A stretch of DNA of 64,000 nt. Source: Clostridiales bacterium. GTDB taxonomy: Bacteria > Bacillota > Clostridia > Saccharofermentanales > Saccharofermentanaceae. The DNA lies in the NCBI GenBank assembly GCA_017561715.1, contig JAFZBN010000018.1:124001-188000 (forward strand). The letters are read 5' to 3'. Shown here piece by piece: positions 31,964 to 42,036 of the stretch. Each line of letters begins with the position of its first letter. Position 1 is the first letter of the stretch. The translations under genes and the position numbers were made by a program. The notes below the pieces were generated by a model that was given only the letters and a program-made list of their open reading frames with translations, was not told where the DNA came from and did no database searches.

Positions 31964-34417
31964 TTACCGGAGTTCCGCGATCGTGACGCCGTCCTCACCT
32001 TCGCCGAAAGTTCCCAGACGATAGGATCTGACACGCTTGTCTTTTTTGAGGAACTGCGTTACCGCCGATCGTAAAGCACCGGTGCCCTTACCGTGTACGA
32101 TGCGGACGTTTTCGATATTACTGATGACGCAGTCATCGAGATATCGGTCGAGCGTGTGAAGCGCTTCATCTACCGTCATGCCGAGAAGCTGCACTTCGGG
32201 CATCATGGTCGCTTTCTTGTTCAGACGGATCTGTTCGGCACGAGAAACAGAACTGCTTCTCTTCGGTTCTTTTCGAGAACGGGTAGCGCTCTTTTTCACT
32301 TCTTCCTTCTTCGGATAGCGAAGCGAATCCGCGGCGACCGTCAGTTTCAGCGCGCCCGAAGAAAGGATGCAGTTGCCGCCCTTGTCAGGTCCCTTGATGA
32401 CGATACCCGTGACATCGAGCGTCGGCGAATAGTAAAGGCCGCCCTCACGGATCTTATCCGGTTTTTCGCCCGGGATCTCCTCAGGTTCTTCATCATCGTC
32501 ACGCTCCGCGTCGATATCGGAAAGACCGGCACGAAGATTGTTTCTGATCGCGCGGAGTTTTCTCTCGGCGTCGTGGGAGTTCTCCATCTTCTGGATCTCC
32601 TTGATCTCGTCTAAGATGCCGTCTGCTTTTTCCAGGACCTCTTCGAGCATTTCCTGCTTCTCTTCTCTGGCCTGGGCAAGGATCTTCTTTCTCTCTTTTT
32701 CGATCTGCTTCTTTCTGTTCTCGAGTTCTTCCGACTGACGCTTTACTTCGTCACGCAGATCCTCGATCTCCTGCTGGAGCTTTTCGCTTTCGCGGTTATG
32801 TCTTTCCGCCGAAGAAAGGAGTTCTTCGACCTTCAGGCTCTCCTCGGAAAGGATGCTCTGGGCATTCTCGATGATCCTCGGAGAAAGACCGAGTTTTCTC
32901 GAGATAACGAACGCGTTACTGACGCCCGGAAGCCCGATCATCAGACGGTACGTCGGAGAAAGCGTCTCGGTATCGAATTCACAGCAGGCGTTCTCGACGC
33001 CTTCCTGCTCGACCGCGTAGGCCTTCAGTTCTTTGTAGTGCGTCGTCGCGACAGTGACGGCGCCTTTTCTTCTGCACTCGTCAAGGATCGCGATCGCCAG
33101 CGCCGCGCCTTCCGTCGGGTCCGTTCCGGAACCGAGCTCGTCGACAAGGACCAGCGTAGTAGGCTTGGTGAGTTTTAAGATCTGGACCAGATTGGTCATG
33201 TGCGCCGAGAAGGTCGAAAGGCTCTGCTCGATGCTCTGCTCATCACCGATGTCGGCAAGCACTTTTGTAAAAGTAGATACCTCGGATCCGTCGCTGCACG
33301 GGATGAAAAGGCCTGCCATCGCCATGAGGGAGATAAGTCCGCAAGTCTTGAGCGATACCGTCTTACCGCCGGTGTTCGGGCCCGTGATGACGAGAGTTCT
33401 ATAATCCGTTCCGACGGAAAAATCGATCGGCACGACACGGTCCTTTTCGATCAGCGGGTGACGTGCTCTTTTCAGAATGATCCTGCCCTGGTCGTTAAAC
33501 TTCGGACGCGAGCCGTCCAGTTCCAGCGCGAACTGTGCTTTTGCCTGCATGAAATCGATATGGCCGACCAGCGCGATGTCCGCAAGGATCGCATCTTTGT
33601 TGATACCGACCTTGCCGCTGAGGATACCGAGGATGCGGTTGATCTCCTCCTGTTCGGCCGCGGTCCATTCGCGGATCTTGTTATTCAGCTCGACGACCGC
33701 CATCGGCTCGATAAAGAGCGTCTGACCGGACGCAGATGTGTCGTGTACGACGCCCGGAACCTCGCCCTTCTTTTCCGGCTTGACCGGCACGCAGTAACGG
33801 CCGTCACGCATGGTGACAAGCTGATCCTGCAGGGCCTGCGGGTTCTTTCGGATCAGTCGCTCCAAGATCTCACGGATACTGCTCTGCGCGTCCTTGATCT
33901 GTCTTCGAATGTTGTAGAGTTCATTGCTGGCGCGGTCGTTCATCTCGTTTTCGCCCGTGATTGCCATGGAGATCTCTTTTTCCAGAGAATCCAAAGGAAC
34001 GAGCTGCTTTAATTCACGAAGCATCGCGTGATCGCTGACCTCGACCTGCAGGGACTTCGGCTCTACATGGTAAAGCCTTTCGACAGTTCGTAAGAACTGG
34101 GCGATGTTGAGAAGATATTTCATCGTCAGCGTCGCACCCGTGTCCGAGAATCGTACGGCCTCACGGATGTCGTTCACGCCGCCTAAAGGAAGCGCGCCTT
34201 CTTTTACGAGAAACTCCAGCGAGTCCTCGGTTTCTTTCTGCCAGGATTCCACGAGCGGAAGATCCGATGTCGGGATCAATCCATAGCAAAGTTCACGCCC
34301 GTATATCGTACGAGCGTGGTTGACCAGCCGGTCTAAAATCTTGTCATATTCCAGAATGGAAAGAGAGCGGCCGCGCACTTGCTTGCGCTTGGCCTCCTCT
34401 TCAAAAGTTGTATACAT
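31964..34417 (-). CDS. mutS2: MutS2 endonuclease/ribosome-rescue ATPase
   Basis: An 817-aa MutS family protein without the mismatch-recognition domain. It has the clamp/lever core, the Walker A TGPNTGGKTVSLK near 335 and LVDELGSGTDPTEGAALA, a long coiled coil (about 510-620), a KOW-like linker and a C-terminal Smr domain with IVHGKGTGALR. MutS2 is known for suppressing recombination and, in B. subtilis, for splitting collided ribosomes. In the Smr domain the usual LDLH/LDLR motif reads VQLLG, so its acidic and basic residues are missing. It lies 60 bp after pfkA. Confidence 0.95.
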   Translation of the reverse strand: MYTTFEEEAKRKQVRGRSLSILEYDKILDRLVNHARTIYGRELCYGLIPTSDLPLVESWQKETEDSLEFLVKEGALPLGGVNDIREAVRFSDTGATLTMKYLLNIAQFLRTVERLYHVEPKSLQVEVSDHAMLRELKQLVPLDSLEKEISMAITGENEMNDRASNELYNIRRQIKDAQSSIREILERLIRKNPQALQDQLVTMRDGRYCVPVKPEKKGEVPGVVHDTSASGQTLFIEPMAVVELNNKIREWTAAEQEEINRILGILSGKVGINKDAILADIALVGHIDFMQAKAQFALELDGSRPKFNDQGRIILKRARHPLIEKDRVVPIDFSVGTDYRTLVITGPNTGGKTVSLKTCGLISLMAMAGLFIPCSDGSEVSTFTKVLADIGDEQSIEQSLSTFSAHMTNLVQILKLTKPTTLVLVDELGSGTDPTEGAALAIAILDECRRKGAVTVATTHYKELKAYAVEQEGVENACCEFDTETLSPTYRLMIGLPGVSNAFVISRKLGLSPRIIENAQSILSEESLKVEELLSSAERHNRESEKLQQEIEDLRDEVKRQSEELENRKKQIEKERKKILAQAREEKQEMLEEVLEKADGILDEIKEIQKMENSHDAERKLRAIRNNLRAGLSDIDAERDDDEEPEEIPGEKPDKIREGGLYYSPTLDVTGIVIKGPDKGGNCILSSGALKLTVAADSLRYPKKEEVKKSATRSRKEPKRSSSVSRAEQIRLNKKATMMPEVQLLGMTVDEALHTLDRYLDDCVISNIENVRIVHGKGTGALRSAVTQFLKKDKRVRSYRLGTFGEGEDGVTIAELR

Positions 34418-34477
34418 AGACTCCTCTAATTTCCTCGAAGAAGCCTGATCGTCTTTATAGAAGACGCTTCTACTTAA

Positions 34478-35527
34478 TTACGTAAGAAGCTTGGATCTTT
34501 CTACTTCGTCCAGAGAGATCGTCTTCTTCATGGACAGGCCTTCTTCGATATCTACGTCTGTGATCTCACCGTTTTTGTAGACCACGAGACGGTTCAATCT
34601 CTTATCTTTAATGCACTCGATGGCGCGAACGCCCATAAGGCTCGCCATCGTTCGGTCACGAAGCGTCGGGCTTCCGCCTCTCTGCAGGTGGCCGAGGATC
34701 GTCGGACGGGATTCGATCTCCGTCGCGTCTTCGATTTTCTTGGCGATCTCTGTCGCGTCGCCGGCGCCTTCCGCTACGATTACGATGTAGTGGCGCTTGC
34801 CCTTATTTCTGCAGTCGAGGATCGCCTTGATGACTTCCTTCATGTCCCACGGAACTTCCGGAAGGAGAATGATCTCCGCGCCTGTCGCGATACCTACGTT
34901 CAGAGCGATATAACCTGCGTGACGGCCCATGACCTCGATAACGCTGCAGCGCTCGTGAGAGGATGCCGTGTCACGGAGTTTGTCGATGGCTTCCATCGCG
35001 GTGTTCATTGCCGTGTCGTAACCGATGGTGTACTCGGTGCTGGCGATATCGTTATCGATCGTACCCGGAATACCGATGACCGGGATACCGATCCTCGCGA
35101 GGTCTCTTGCGCCCTTAAAAGAACCGTCACCGCCGACAACTACCAGACAGTCGATGCCGAATACTTTACACATCTTCGCACCCTGAAGAACACCGGCCGG
35201 TGTCTCAAAGCTCTTGGATCTTGCGGTCATAAGGAAAGTACCGCCGCGCTGCAGTGTCTCGGAAACATCTCTGTGGCCGAGTTCTTTGACTTCGCCCTTC
35301 CAAAGACCGTGATAACCACGGGTAACGCCCATCATCTTAAAGCCGGCCTTTGTACCTGCACGTACGACCGCACGGATCGTCGCGTTCATGCCCGGAGCAT
35401 CGCCGCCGGATGTCAGGATACCGACGCCACGGATCTCAGGTTCCTGGCTCAAGTCGATCTGCGTATAGTTCTTCGCGACCATTTCCTTTAAGTTCGGCAG
35501 ATTGCCGTTTGTATATTCTTCAAACAT
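34478..35527 (-). CDS. pfkA: ATP-dependent 6-phosphofructokinase
   Basis: Phosphorylates fructose 6-phosphate in glycolysis. GILTSGGDAPGMNA (ATP site) is followed by VVGGDGSFKGA and the catalytic GTIDNDI, EVMGRHAGYIA, and GHLQRGGSPT. Gly in GGDGS is the marker of ATP rather than pyrophosphate use. The 349-aa protein has an N-terminal extension of about 33 residues relative to the 319-aa Bacillus enzyme. A GAGG site precedes the ATG at 35527, so the extension is likely real. Pyruvate kinase is not adjacent. Confidence 0.96.
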   Translation of the reverse strand: MFEEYTNGNLPNLKEMVAKNYTQIDLSQEPEIRGVGILTSGGDAPGMNATIRAVVRAGTKAGFKMMGVTRGYHGLWKGEVKELGHRDVSETLQRGGTFLMTARSKSFETPAGVLQGAKMCKVFGIDCLVVVGGDGSFKGARDLARIGIPVIGIPGTIDNDIASTEYTIGYDTAMNTAMEAIDKLRDTASSHERCSVIEVMGRHAGYIALNVGIATGAEIILLPEVPWDMKEVIKAILDCRNKGKRHYIVIVAEGAGDATEIAKKIEDATEIESRPTILGHLQRGGSPTLRDRTMASLMGVRAIECIKDKRLNRLVVYKNGEITDVDIEEGLSMKKTISLDEVERSKLLT

Positions 35528-35591
35528 ATTCCTTTTCCTCAGCGATCCGCCATTGGTTGTCGCCGTTTACTTTCCTAGATTTATACCTCGT

Positions 35592-35620
35592 ATTATACCA
35601 AAGCTATTTAAGCAGGGAAA
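35592..35620 (-). promoter_or_regulatory. Extended -10 promoter of pfkA
   Basis: On the minus strand TGGTATAAT gives a consensus extended -10 (TATAAT at 35592-35597), with only a weak -35. It is 65 bp before the pfkA start. Confidence 0.6.
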
Positions 35621-35638
35621 CATTTTATGACAATGCTC

Positions 35639-38600
35639 TTAGAAGAGAGATACATTCTCGATGCCGTATTCCTTGACGAGGATCTCGCATACATCGCGGC
35701 TCCACTCGATGCTGTACTCGGGCGCAAGACGCACGTTTCTCTTCTCCTTCGGAAGCGCGACATATACCGGAACACCGCCATGGAAGTACTGGCATGTCGA
35801 AAGAAGTCTCTTATATCCCTCATCGTCGACGTTTCCGAAATAGCGGATCGCCAGACGAGGCGCGTTCGGGTTTCTCGCAGGCTCTTCCTTCTTCGGGGCT
35901 TGCTCTCCCGAAGCCGCACTCGTGGAAGCTTCTCCACCTGTAGCAGATGTATCCGCGCCAAAAGCACCGGCAGGTGCCGCGGTAATGCCTTTCGGAAGCG
36001 GCGCTTCCGAAAGATCCGGCTGAGGCTCCGAAGGCTTTGTCATCGGCGCGCTCGTATCAAACTTCGGACGTCGGTTATTTCCATATCCGCCGGATCTCGC
36101 CGGCGGAAGCTGGCAGAGCTCCTCACTGTCACGCGAAAGCGGGACACAGTCTTCAAGGATCAGTTTCACCGCCTCATCTTCGACCTGCACACGACCACGG
36201 ATCAACAGTGCTTTTGCAGCGTTAATGACCGCGCCGTTTCTCGCGTAGGCTTCCGGGAATACGACGACTTCGTAATCGCTGAAAAGATCCTCGACACGAA
36301 GGAAGCACATGCTCTTTCCTGCCTTCGTCGTCTTCTGGTTTTTCGAGGTGATGAGGCCCGCCATCGTGACCAGCTCCTTATCGGAAAGCACTCGTCCCGA
36401 ACCGACGTCTTCGCCGATGGTCTTAAGGAACGACGTACTGTCGGTATTGGCCGATGCCATCGCCTTTTTGTAGTCATCGAGCGGATGTCCGGAGATATAA
36501 AGACCGAGCATCTCTTTTTCTTTGGCAAGACGGTCCTCGAGGTCGAATTCGGACACGTTCGGAAGGATCGGCTCATCTTCCGCCGCGGCCTTTTCGTCGC
36601 CGAGGAGACTGAAGATCGAGATCTGGCCTTCCATCGCCTGCTTCTTCGTAGAGGACAGACGGTTGAGGTAAGGTTCGGCCGCGCCGACCATCTGCGATCT
36701 CGGGATCCCGAATTCATCCATCGCGGAAGAAAGGATCAGGCTCTCGATCATCTTCTTATTGATCTCGAGGTTCTCGCTTCTTCGGAGGAAATCACCAAAG
36801 GAGGTGAACTCACCGTTGACCTCACGATCGACAACGAGTTTTCGGACGGCGCTTTCACCGACGTTCTTAACGGCCGTCAGTCCGATACGGATCTTCTTGT
36901 CGCCCTCGGTCGAGAACTTCACAAGACTCTTATTGACCGACGGCGGCAGGATCTGGATGCCCATCTTCTTACAGACGGACGTGTACCAGGCGGACGCGGA
37001 CTGATTTCCGAGGAAGCTGTTGAGCATCGCGGCCATAAACTCCGTCGGATAGTGGTATTTGAGGTAAGCGGTATAGTAACCGACCACGGCATAAGCGGCA
37101 GCGTGGGACTTATTGAACGCATATCCCGCGAACTGCGTTACGTCGTCAAAGATCTTTCTCGCGACAGGCTCGGATACGCCGTTGGCGATCGCACCGGCAA
37201 CTTCCCTGCCCTTTTCGTCTTTTCCGCCGTAGATAAATGTCTGGCGGTATTTTTCCATGAGGGATGCCTTCTTCTTTGCCATGGCGCGGCGGATGTTGTC
37301 GGACTGTCCCATCGAGAATCCCGCGAGATCTCGAACGATCTGCATGACCTGTTCCTGATAGATCATGCATCCGTAGGTCATGTTCAGGATCGGCTCGAGG
37401 AGCGGATGATCGTACTTAATGGACGACGGATCGTGACGGGCCGCCACATATTTCGGGATCTGGTCCATCGGACCCGGACGGTAAAGAGAGATGCCTGCGA
37501 TAATGTCCTCAAGAGAGGACGGCTTGAGGTCGACCATGAACGATGTCATGCCCGAACTTTCAAGCTGGAACACACCCTCGGTGTCGCCGCGGCTGATCAT
37601 CTCAAAGACCGGCGCTTCATCCATCGGGATACGGTCGAAGTCGATCTCGATGCCCTGGTTCTCCAGGACCATCTGCGCGGTATCGCGCATGACCGTCAGC
37701 GTGCGAAGGCCGAGGAAGTCAAACTTCAGAAGTCCGATCTCTTCGGAATTGGCTTTGGCAAACTGAACGACGACAGACTCGTCGTTTTTCGCAAGAGGCG
37801 CGATCTCGGTAAGCGGTTTTGCCGAGATGATGACGCCTGCCGCGTGCGTTGATGCGTGACGCGGCATCCCCTCGAAAAGCATCGCGGTATCGATGACCTG
37901 CTTGATGATGTCGCTGTTTTCATATTCATTCTTCAGATCCGGCGACATCTTCAGCGCGTCCGCGATCGTGATGCCTAAGTTGTTCGGGACCATCTTGCAG
38001 ATGCGGTCACTGTCCGCGTAGGAAACATCGAGCGCTCTGGCGACGTCCTTGATGCAGGCTTTCGCCGCGAGCGTTCCGAACGTGATGACCTGCGCGACTC
38101 GGTCCTCGCCGTATTTTCTTGTTACGTAATCGATGACTTCCTGTCTTCTTTCGTAGCAGAAGTCGACGTCAAAGTCAGGCATACTGACACGTTCGTTATT
38201 CAGGAATCGCTCGAAGATCAGGCCGTATTTGATCGGGTCGATATTTGTGATCTGAAGCGCGTACGCGACAAGAGATCCTGCGCCGGAACCACGTCCCGGT
38301 CCGACCATGATGTGATTCTCTTTGGCATAGTGGATGAAGTCCCACACGATGAGATAGTAGTCGGTATAGCCCATCGACGTGATGACCGACATCTCGTATT
38401 CGGCGCGCTTGTTGTATTTTTCGATCTCTTCGGGATCTGAGCACCAGGAAAGGCGGTTCTTCAGGCCTTCCGAGCAAAGGTGACGGAGATAGTCTTCGGC
38501 GTCGGCAAACTCCAGCGGAACGTCGAACGCGGGAAGATGGATCTGGTCGAAGGTATAGCCCGCGTGGCACATGCTCGCGATCTTGGTCGTATTTTCGATC

Positions 38601-39394
38601 GCCGAAGGAACGGAGGAAAAATACTCTCGCATCTCCTCTTCCGACTTGATGTAAAAATCGTCCGTCGGCATCCTCATGTGATCCGGATCGCTCATGCTCT
38701 TTCCGGTCTGCATGCAAAGGAGGACCTCGTGGGCCTTGCTGTCTTCTTTATACATGTAATGGCAGTCGTTCGTGGCAACAAGCGGAATGCCCGTCTCGTT
38801 ACTTAGCATGATGAGATGCTGGTTGACACGCGCCTGCTCGGTCAGCTGGTTACTCTGGATCTCGAGGTAATAGTTGCCTCTTCCGAACACACGGTCGTAC
38901 CAGAGTGCCGTCTCTTTTGCCTTTTCGAATTCCCCGTGGATGACATGTGTCGCGACTTCACCGGACACGCACGCCGAAAGCGCGATCAGGCCTTCCGAGT
39001 ACTGCTCCAGAAGCTCGTGGTCGATCCTCGGCTTATAGTAGAAGCCCTCGGTGAAACCCGCGGATACCAGGCGGTTTAAGTTCACGAGTCCCTCATCGTT
39101 TTTGGCGAGGAGAATGAGGTGATAGTAACCTCGATCTTCGATCTCTTTCATGAAACGGCCGCGCGGCGCGACATACACTTCGCATCCGATGATCGGATGG
39201 ATGCCCTCGGCGGTCATGGCCTTATAGAACTCGACCGTTCCGTACATGGTACCGTGGTCGGTAATGGCACAGGAAGTCATGCCCAGTTCTTTCAAACGGG
39301 CAGCCAGACGCTTGATGCGGATCGCACCATCCAGAAGACTGTATTCGGTATGAAGGTGCAGGTGCACAAAACCCTGCGAGGACACTTCTGCCAT
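35639..39394 (-). CDS. dnaE: DNA polymerase III alpha subunit DnaE
   Basis: C-family replicative or lagging-strand polymerase of 1251 aa. It has an N-terminal PHP domain (HLHLHTEYSLLDG near 12-24), the polymerase palm with catalytic acids in MPDFDVDFC (near 390), a helix-hairpin-helix region and an OB domain (SKNQKTTKAGKSMCFLRVEDLFSDYEVVVFP type). About 70 residues rich in Ala, Pro, Ser and Thr are inserted before the last 80 residues, a low-complexity linker. DnaE1-like length suggests the standard bacterial type; a PolC gene was not seen here. It lies between uvrB and pfkA. Confidence 0.96.
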   Translation of the reverse strand: MAEVSSQGFVHLHLHTEYSLLDGAIRIKRLAARLKELGMTSCAITDHGTMYGTVEFYKAMTAEGIHPIIGCEVYVAPRGRFMKEIEDRGYYHLILLAKNDEGLVNLNRLVSAGFTEGFYYKPRIDHELLEQYSEGLIALSACVSGEVATHVIHGEFEKAKETALWYDRVFGRGNYYLEIQSNQLTEQARVNQHLIMLSNETGIPLVATNDCHYMYKEDSKAHEVLLCMQTGKSMSDPDHMRMPTDDFYIKSEEEMREYFSSVPSAIENTTKIASMCHAGYTFDQIHLPAFDVPLEFADAEDYLRHLCSEGLKNRLSWCSDPEEIEKYNKRAEYEMSVITSMGYTDYYLIVWDFIHYAKENHIMVGPGRGSGAGSLVAYALQITNIDPIKYGLIFERFLNNERVSMPDFDVDFCYERRQEVIDYVTRKYGEDRVAQVITFGTLAAKACIKDVARALDVSYADSDRICKMVPNNLGITIADALKMSPDLKNEYENSDIIKQVIDTAMLFEGMPRHASTHAAGVIISAKPLTEIAPLAKNDESVVVQFAKANSEEIGLLKFDFLGLRTLTVMRDTAQMVLENQGIEIDFDRIPMDEAPVFEMISRGDTEGVFQLESSGMTSFMVDLKPSSLEDIIAGISLYRPGPMDQIPKYVAARHDPSSIKYDHPLLEPILNMTYGCMIYQEQVMQIVRDLAGFSMGQSDNIRRAMAKKKASLMEKYRQTFIYGGKDEKGREVAGAIANGVSEPVARKIFDDVTQFAGYAFNKSHAAAYAVVGYYTAYLKYHYPTEFMAAMLNSFLGNQSASAWYTSVCKKMGIQILPPSVNKSLVKFSTEGDKKIRIGLTAVKNVGESAVRKLVVDREVNGEFTSFGDFLRRSENLEINKKMIESLILSSAMDEFGIPRSQMVGAAEPYLNRLSSTKKQAMEGQISIFSLLGDEKAAAEDEPILPNVSEFDLEDRLAKEKEMLGLYISGHPLDDYKKAMASANTDSTSFLKTIGEDVGSGRVLSDKELVTMAGLITSKNQKTTKAGKSMCFLRVEDLFSDYEVVVFPEAYARNGAVINAAKALLIRGRVQVEDEAVKLILEDCVPLSRDSEELCQLPPARSGGYGNNRRPKFDTSAPMTKPSEPQPDLSEAPLPKGITAAPAGAFGADTSATGGEASTSAASGEQAPKKEEPARNPNAPRLAIRYFGNVDDEGYKRLLSTCQYFHGGVPVYVALPKEKRNVRLAPEYSIEWSRDVCEILVKEYGIENVSLF

Positions 39395-39417
39395 CTGTTT
39401 TTCCTCTTATTCTTCCC

Positions 39418-39458
39418 TTTCGAAAAGCACCTGTCCGGTTTTACCTGTGCTTTTCGAA
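39418..39458. terminator. Palindromic hairpin between uvrB and dnaE
   Basis: TTTCGAAAAGCAC and GTGCTTTTCGAAA form a 13-bp stem with a loop of about 14 nt. The descending arm carries TTTT on either strand, but no long T run follows, so termination would be partial. dnaE may be read from uvrB through it. Confidence 0.5.
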
Positions 39459-39463
39459 ACTGA

Positions 39464-41482
39464 TCAGCCGTCTCCTAATTTCCCCTTTACGATCACCAGA
39501 AGATCACGAAGCCTTGCCGCCTCTTCGAACTCGAGCTCCTTGGCCGCCGCCTTCATTTCCTTGTCCAGGCGAGAAGCCAGCTTCTCCAGTTCTTTTTTCG
39601 ACATATGCGTCTTCTTCTCGTTTACGAGATCCGACAGATCCTTCATGTCGATCTTGTCTTCGCGGCTGACTTCTTCGATCGTCGCCAGCACGTCACGCAC
39701 TTCTTTTTTGACGCTCTTCGGTGTGATGTTGTTATCCTTATTATACTGGATCTGGATCGCACGTCGACGGTTGGTTTCGGAAACGGCTTCAAACATCGAA
39801 TCCGTCACGTCATCCGCATAGAAGATAACGCGGCCGTTGACGTTTCTTGCGGCACGTCCGATCATCTGGATCAGAGATCTCGTCGAACGTAAGAAGCCTT
39901 CCTTATCGGCATCGAGGATCATAAGGAGCGACACCTCCGGAATGTCCAGGCCCTCACGAAGGAGATTGATGCCGACGAGAACGTCAAACTCACCCTGACG
40001 CAGTTCGCGCAGGATCTTCATTCGATCCACGATATCGATATCCGAGTGCAGGTACTTCACGCGGATCTCTTCCTGCTTAAGAAAGCCCGTCAGGTCCTCA
40101 CTCATCTTCTTGGTGAGTGTCAGGATCAGCGCTCTCTCGCCCTTCTTCACGGTCTCGCGGATCTCGGTCAGGATATCTTCCATCTGGCCCTCAACAGGAC
40201 GGATCGAGATCTCCGGATCGAGAAGTCCCGTCGGACGGATGATCTGCTCGACGGTCTTTTCGCTGTGCTCGGCCTCGTACTTGCTCGGTGTCGCGGAAAC
40301 GAAGATCGTCTGCCCCATCTTCTTTTCGAATTCCTCGAACTTCAGCGGGCGGTTGTCAAACGCGGACGGCAGGCGGAAGCCGTAGTCCACGAGCGTTGTC
40401 TTTCTGGAGCGGTCGCCGTTATACATCGCGCCGATCTGCGGCACGGTAACGTGCGACTCGTCGATCATGAGAAGATAATCGTCGGGCATAAAGTCCATGA
40501 GCGTATACGGCGGCTCGCCCGGTTTTCTTCGGGTCAGGTGGCGCGAGTAGTTCTCGATGCCCTTGACAAAGCCCGTCTCGGAAAGCATCTCCAGATCGTA
40601 TCTGGTCTTCTGCTCCAGGCGGTATGCCTCGATGAGTTTTCCCTGCTCACGGAGCTCGGCGAGTCTTTCTTCGAGTTCCTCCTCGATCGTCACGAGCGCA
40701 CGGTCGAGTTTTTCCTTCGTCGTCGCGTAATGCGAAGCCGGGAAGATCACGGCATAGTTTCGGTTCCACATGACCTTGCCGCTGATATAGTGGACTTCGG
40801 TGATCTTCTCGATCTCATCGCCGAAGAAAGTAACTCTCGTCAGGAGTTCCTCGGAAGACGGCGGAAAGATATCGAGTGTGTCGCCTTTTACGCGAAAAGC
40901 ACCTCGCGTGATCTCAAAGTCGTTTCGTACGTACTGAAGATCGATGAGCTTTCGGATGACCGCGTCACGGGAACAGATCATGCCCTGGCGGAGATTGATC
41001 ATCAAGTCCTTATAGTCGGAAGGATCGCCGAGACCGTAGATACAGGATACGGAAGCAACGACGATGACGTCTCTTCTTTCCAGAAGCGCGCTCGTGGCGC
41101 TGTGACGCATACGGTCGATCTCGTCGTTGATATCACAGTCTTTTTCGATATAGGTATCCGTCGAAGCGATATACGCTTCCGGCTGGTAGTAATCGTAGTA
41201 AGAAACAAAAAACTCTACCGCGTTATCCGGGAAAAACGCCTTGAACTCCGCGGCCAGCTGCGCGGCCAGGGTCTTATTCGGCGCGATGACCAGTGTCGGG
41301 CGCTGGGTCTTCTCAATGATGTTCGCCATGGTAAAGGTCTTACCGGAACCGGTAACACCCAGAAGCGTCTGCCCGCGCATGCCGGCATTCAGGCCCTCTA
41401 CAAGACCCTCGATCGCCTGCGGCTGGTCACCCGTAGGTGTATAGTCAGAATGAATTTTGAACGGAACTGTATTCTCGTACAT
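39464..41482 (-). CDS. uvrB: UvrABC system protein B
   Basis: Damage-verification helicase of nucleotide excision repair. Landmarks are Walker [14 protein letters not shown] (about 39-51), the beta-hairpin [11 protein letters not shown] that probes [11 protein letters not shown] (Walker B) and helicase motifs ending in QMIGRAARN. The C-terminal UVR coiled coil ([19 protein letters not shown]) binds UvrC. The 672-aa length is typical. uvrA is not adjacent. Its promoter region carries a LexA-like box, consistent with SOS control. Confidence 0.97.
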   Translation of the reverse strand: MYENTVPFKIHSDYTPTGDQPQAIEGLVEGLNAGMRGQTLLGVTGSGKTFTMANIIEKTQRPTLVIAPNKTLAAQLAAEFKAFFPDNAVEFFVSYYDYYQPEAYIASTDTYIEKDCDINDEIDRMRHSATSALLERRDVIVVASVSCIYGLGDPSDYKDLMINLRQGMICSRDAVIRKLIDLQYVRNDFEITRGAFRVKGDTLDIFPPSSEELLTRVTFFGDEIEKITEVHYISGKVMWNRNYAVIFPASHYATTKEKLDRALVTIEEELEERLAELREQGKLIEAYRLEQKTRYDLEMLSETGFVKGIENYSRHLTRRKPGEPPYTLMDFMPDDYLLMIDESHVTVPQIGAMYNGDRSRKTTLVDYGFRLPSAFDNRPLKFEEFEKKMGQTIFVSATPSKYEAEHSEKTVEQIIRPTGLLDPEISIRPVEGQMEDILTEIRETVKKGERALILTLTKKMSEDLTGFLKQEEIRVKYLHSDIDIVDRMKILRELRQGEFDVLVGINLLREGLDIPEVSLLMILDADKEGFLRSTRSLIQMIGRAARNVNGRVIFYADDVTDSMFEAVSETNRRRAIQIQYNKDNNITPKSVKKEVRDVLATIEEVSREDKIDMKDLSDLVNEKKTHMSKKELEKLASRLDKEMKAAAKELEFEEAARLRDLLVIVKGKLGDG

Positions 41483-41501
41483 ACGATGCCTGCCTATTGT
41501 T

Positions 41502-41515
41502 CGAACATATTTTCG
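41502..41515. promoter_or_regulatory. LexA/SOS box in the uvrB promoter region
   Basis: CGAACATATTTTCG matches the Gram-positive SOS box CGAACRNRYGTTYG at all but one position (T in place of the first G of the right half). It begins 9 bp downstream of the uvrB -10 element, at the expected transcription start. Confidence 0.75.
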
Positions 41516-41523
41516 CTTAATTC

Positions 41524-41552
41524 AGTATAGCACCCGGCCGGTGCTTTGTCTA
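41524..41552 (-). promoter_or_regulatory. Promoter of uvrB
   Basis: On the minus strand there is a -35 TAGACA, a 17-bp spacer containing the palindrome GCACCGGCCGGGTGC, and a -10 TATACT. It is about 40 bp before the uvrB start. Confidence 0.72.
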
Positions 41553-41553
41553 T

Positions 41554-41692
41554 AAAAAATACTTTCCGTGCCTCCGCAGCACAACCCGAAGATCAGCTCT
41601 TTCTTAACAGAATTTTCGTGAAAAAAATACTTTCCGTGCCTCCGCAGGGCGAAGCCCGAGGACCAGCACGAGAAAGTATTGTTTTTCACGAT
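41554..41692 (-). terminator. Terminator hairpin with 26-bp direct repeats
   Basis: A 26-bp sequence rich in CTTTCCGTGCCTCCGCAG occurs twice (41554-41579 and 41622-41647). The second copy forms the left arm of a long hairpin (about 41613-41692), with stems TCGTGAAAAA..AATACTTTC and GAAAGTATT..TTTTTCACGA and an inner GGGC/GCCC. T runs follow on both strands. It ends the small XRE gene upstream of the uvrB promoter. Confidence 0.75.
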
Positions 41693-41705
41693 TTAATATT
41701 TTATG

Positions 41706-41936
41706 TTAAGAAACCTGATCTACAACCAGGATCCTTTCGATCGGAACTCTGAACGTCATAGAGAGTACGACCAGATTGTCGATCGTCGGCATTGTCAGTC
41801 CTCTTTGCCACTTGTAAATGGCCTGGGGTGTGGCGAACCCGAAGATATCCTGTAGATCTCGTACGGATAACCCTGCATCTTCGCGGAGTCGTACGATATT
41901 ACATCCTGTTTCTTCCATGTTGATGATTGGTAACAT
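41706..41936 (-). CDS. Small XRE-family helix-turn-helix regulator
   Basis: A 76-aa protein that is almost entirely one HTH_3 domain: NIVRLREDAGLSVRDLQDIFGFATPQAIYKWQRG..MPTIDNLVVLS. There is no sensor or dimerisation domain. The ATG at 41936 has GGGGGA 8 nt upstream. Its target is unknown. It is flanked by two strong hairpins, so it is probably a single-gene unit. It could be a stand-alone regulator or the antitoxin-like half of a lost pair; no toxin gene is next to it. Confidence 0.85.
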   Translation of the reverse strand: MLPIINMEETGCNIVRLREDAGLSVRDLQDIFGFATPQAIYKWQRGLTMPTIDNLVVLSMTFRVPIERILVVDQVS

Positions 41937-41974
41937 AGGTCATTCCCCCATTCTATGATTAAAATAAATTAAAA

Positions 41975-42008
41975 AAACCGCTTTTCCGTTACCCAGGGAA
42001 AAGCGGTC
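41975..42008 (-). terminator. Rho-independent terminator after the 46-aa gene
   Basis: On the minus strand ACCGCTTTTCC pairs with GGAAAAGCGGT, followed by TTTTTTT. It lies between the small gene at 42037 and the XRE gene. Confidence 0.85.
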
Positions 42009-42036
42009 GTCGTTTTACAACATACTGTGAAACATA

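Noticed and set aside
41706..41936. XRE protein as the antitoxin of a toxin-antitoxin pair
   Set aside because: Both sides are closed by terminators and no toxin-like gene is adjacent; the 46-aa gene is a separate unit.
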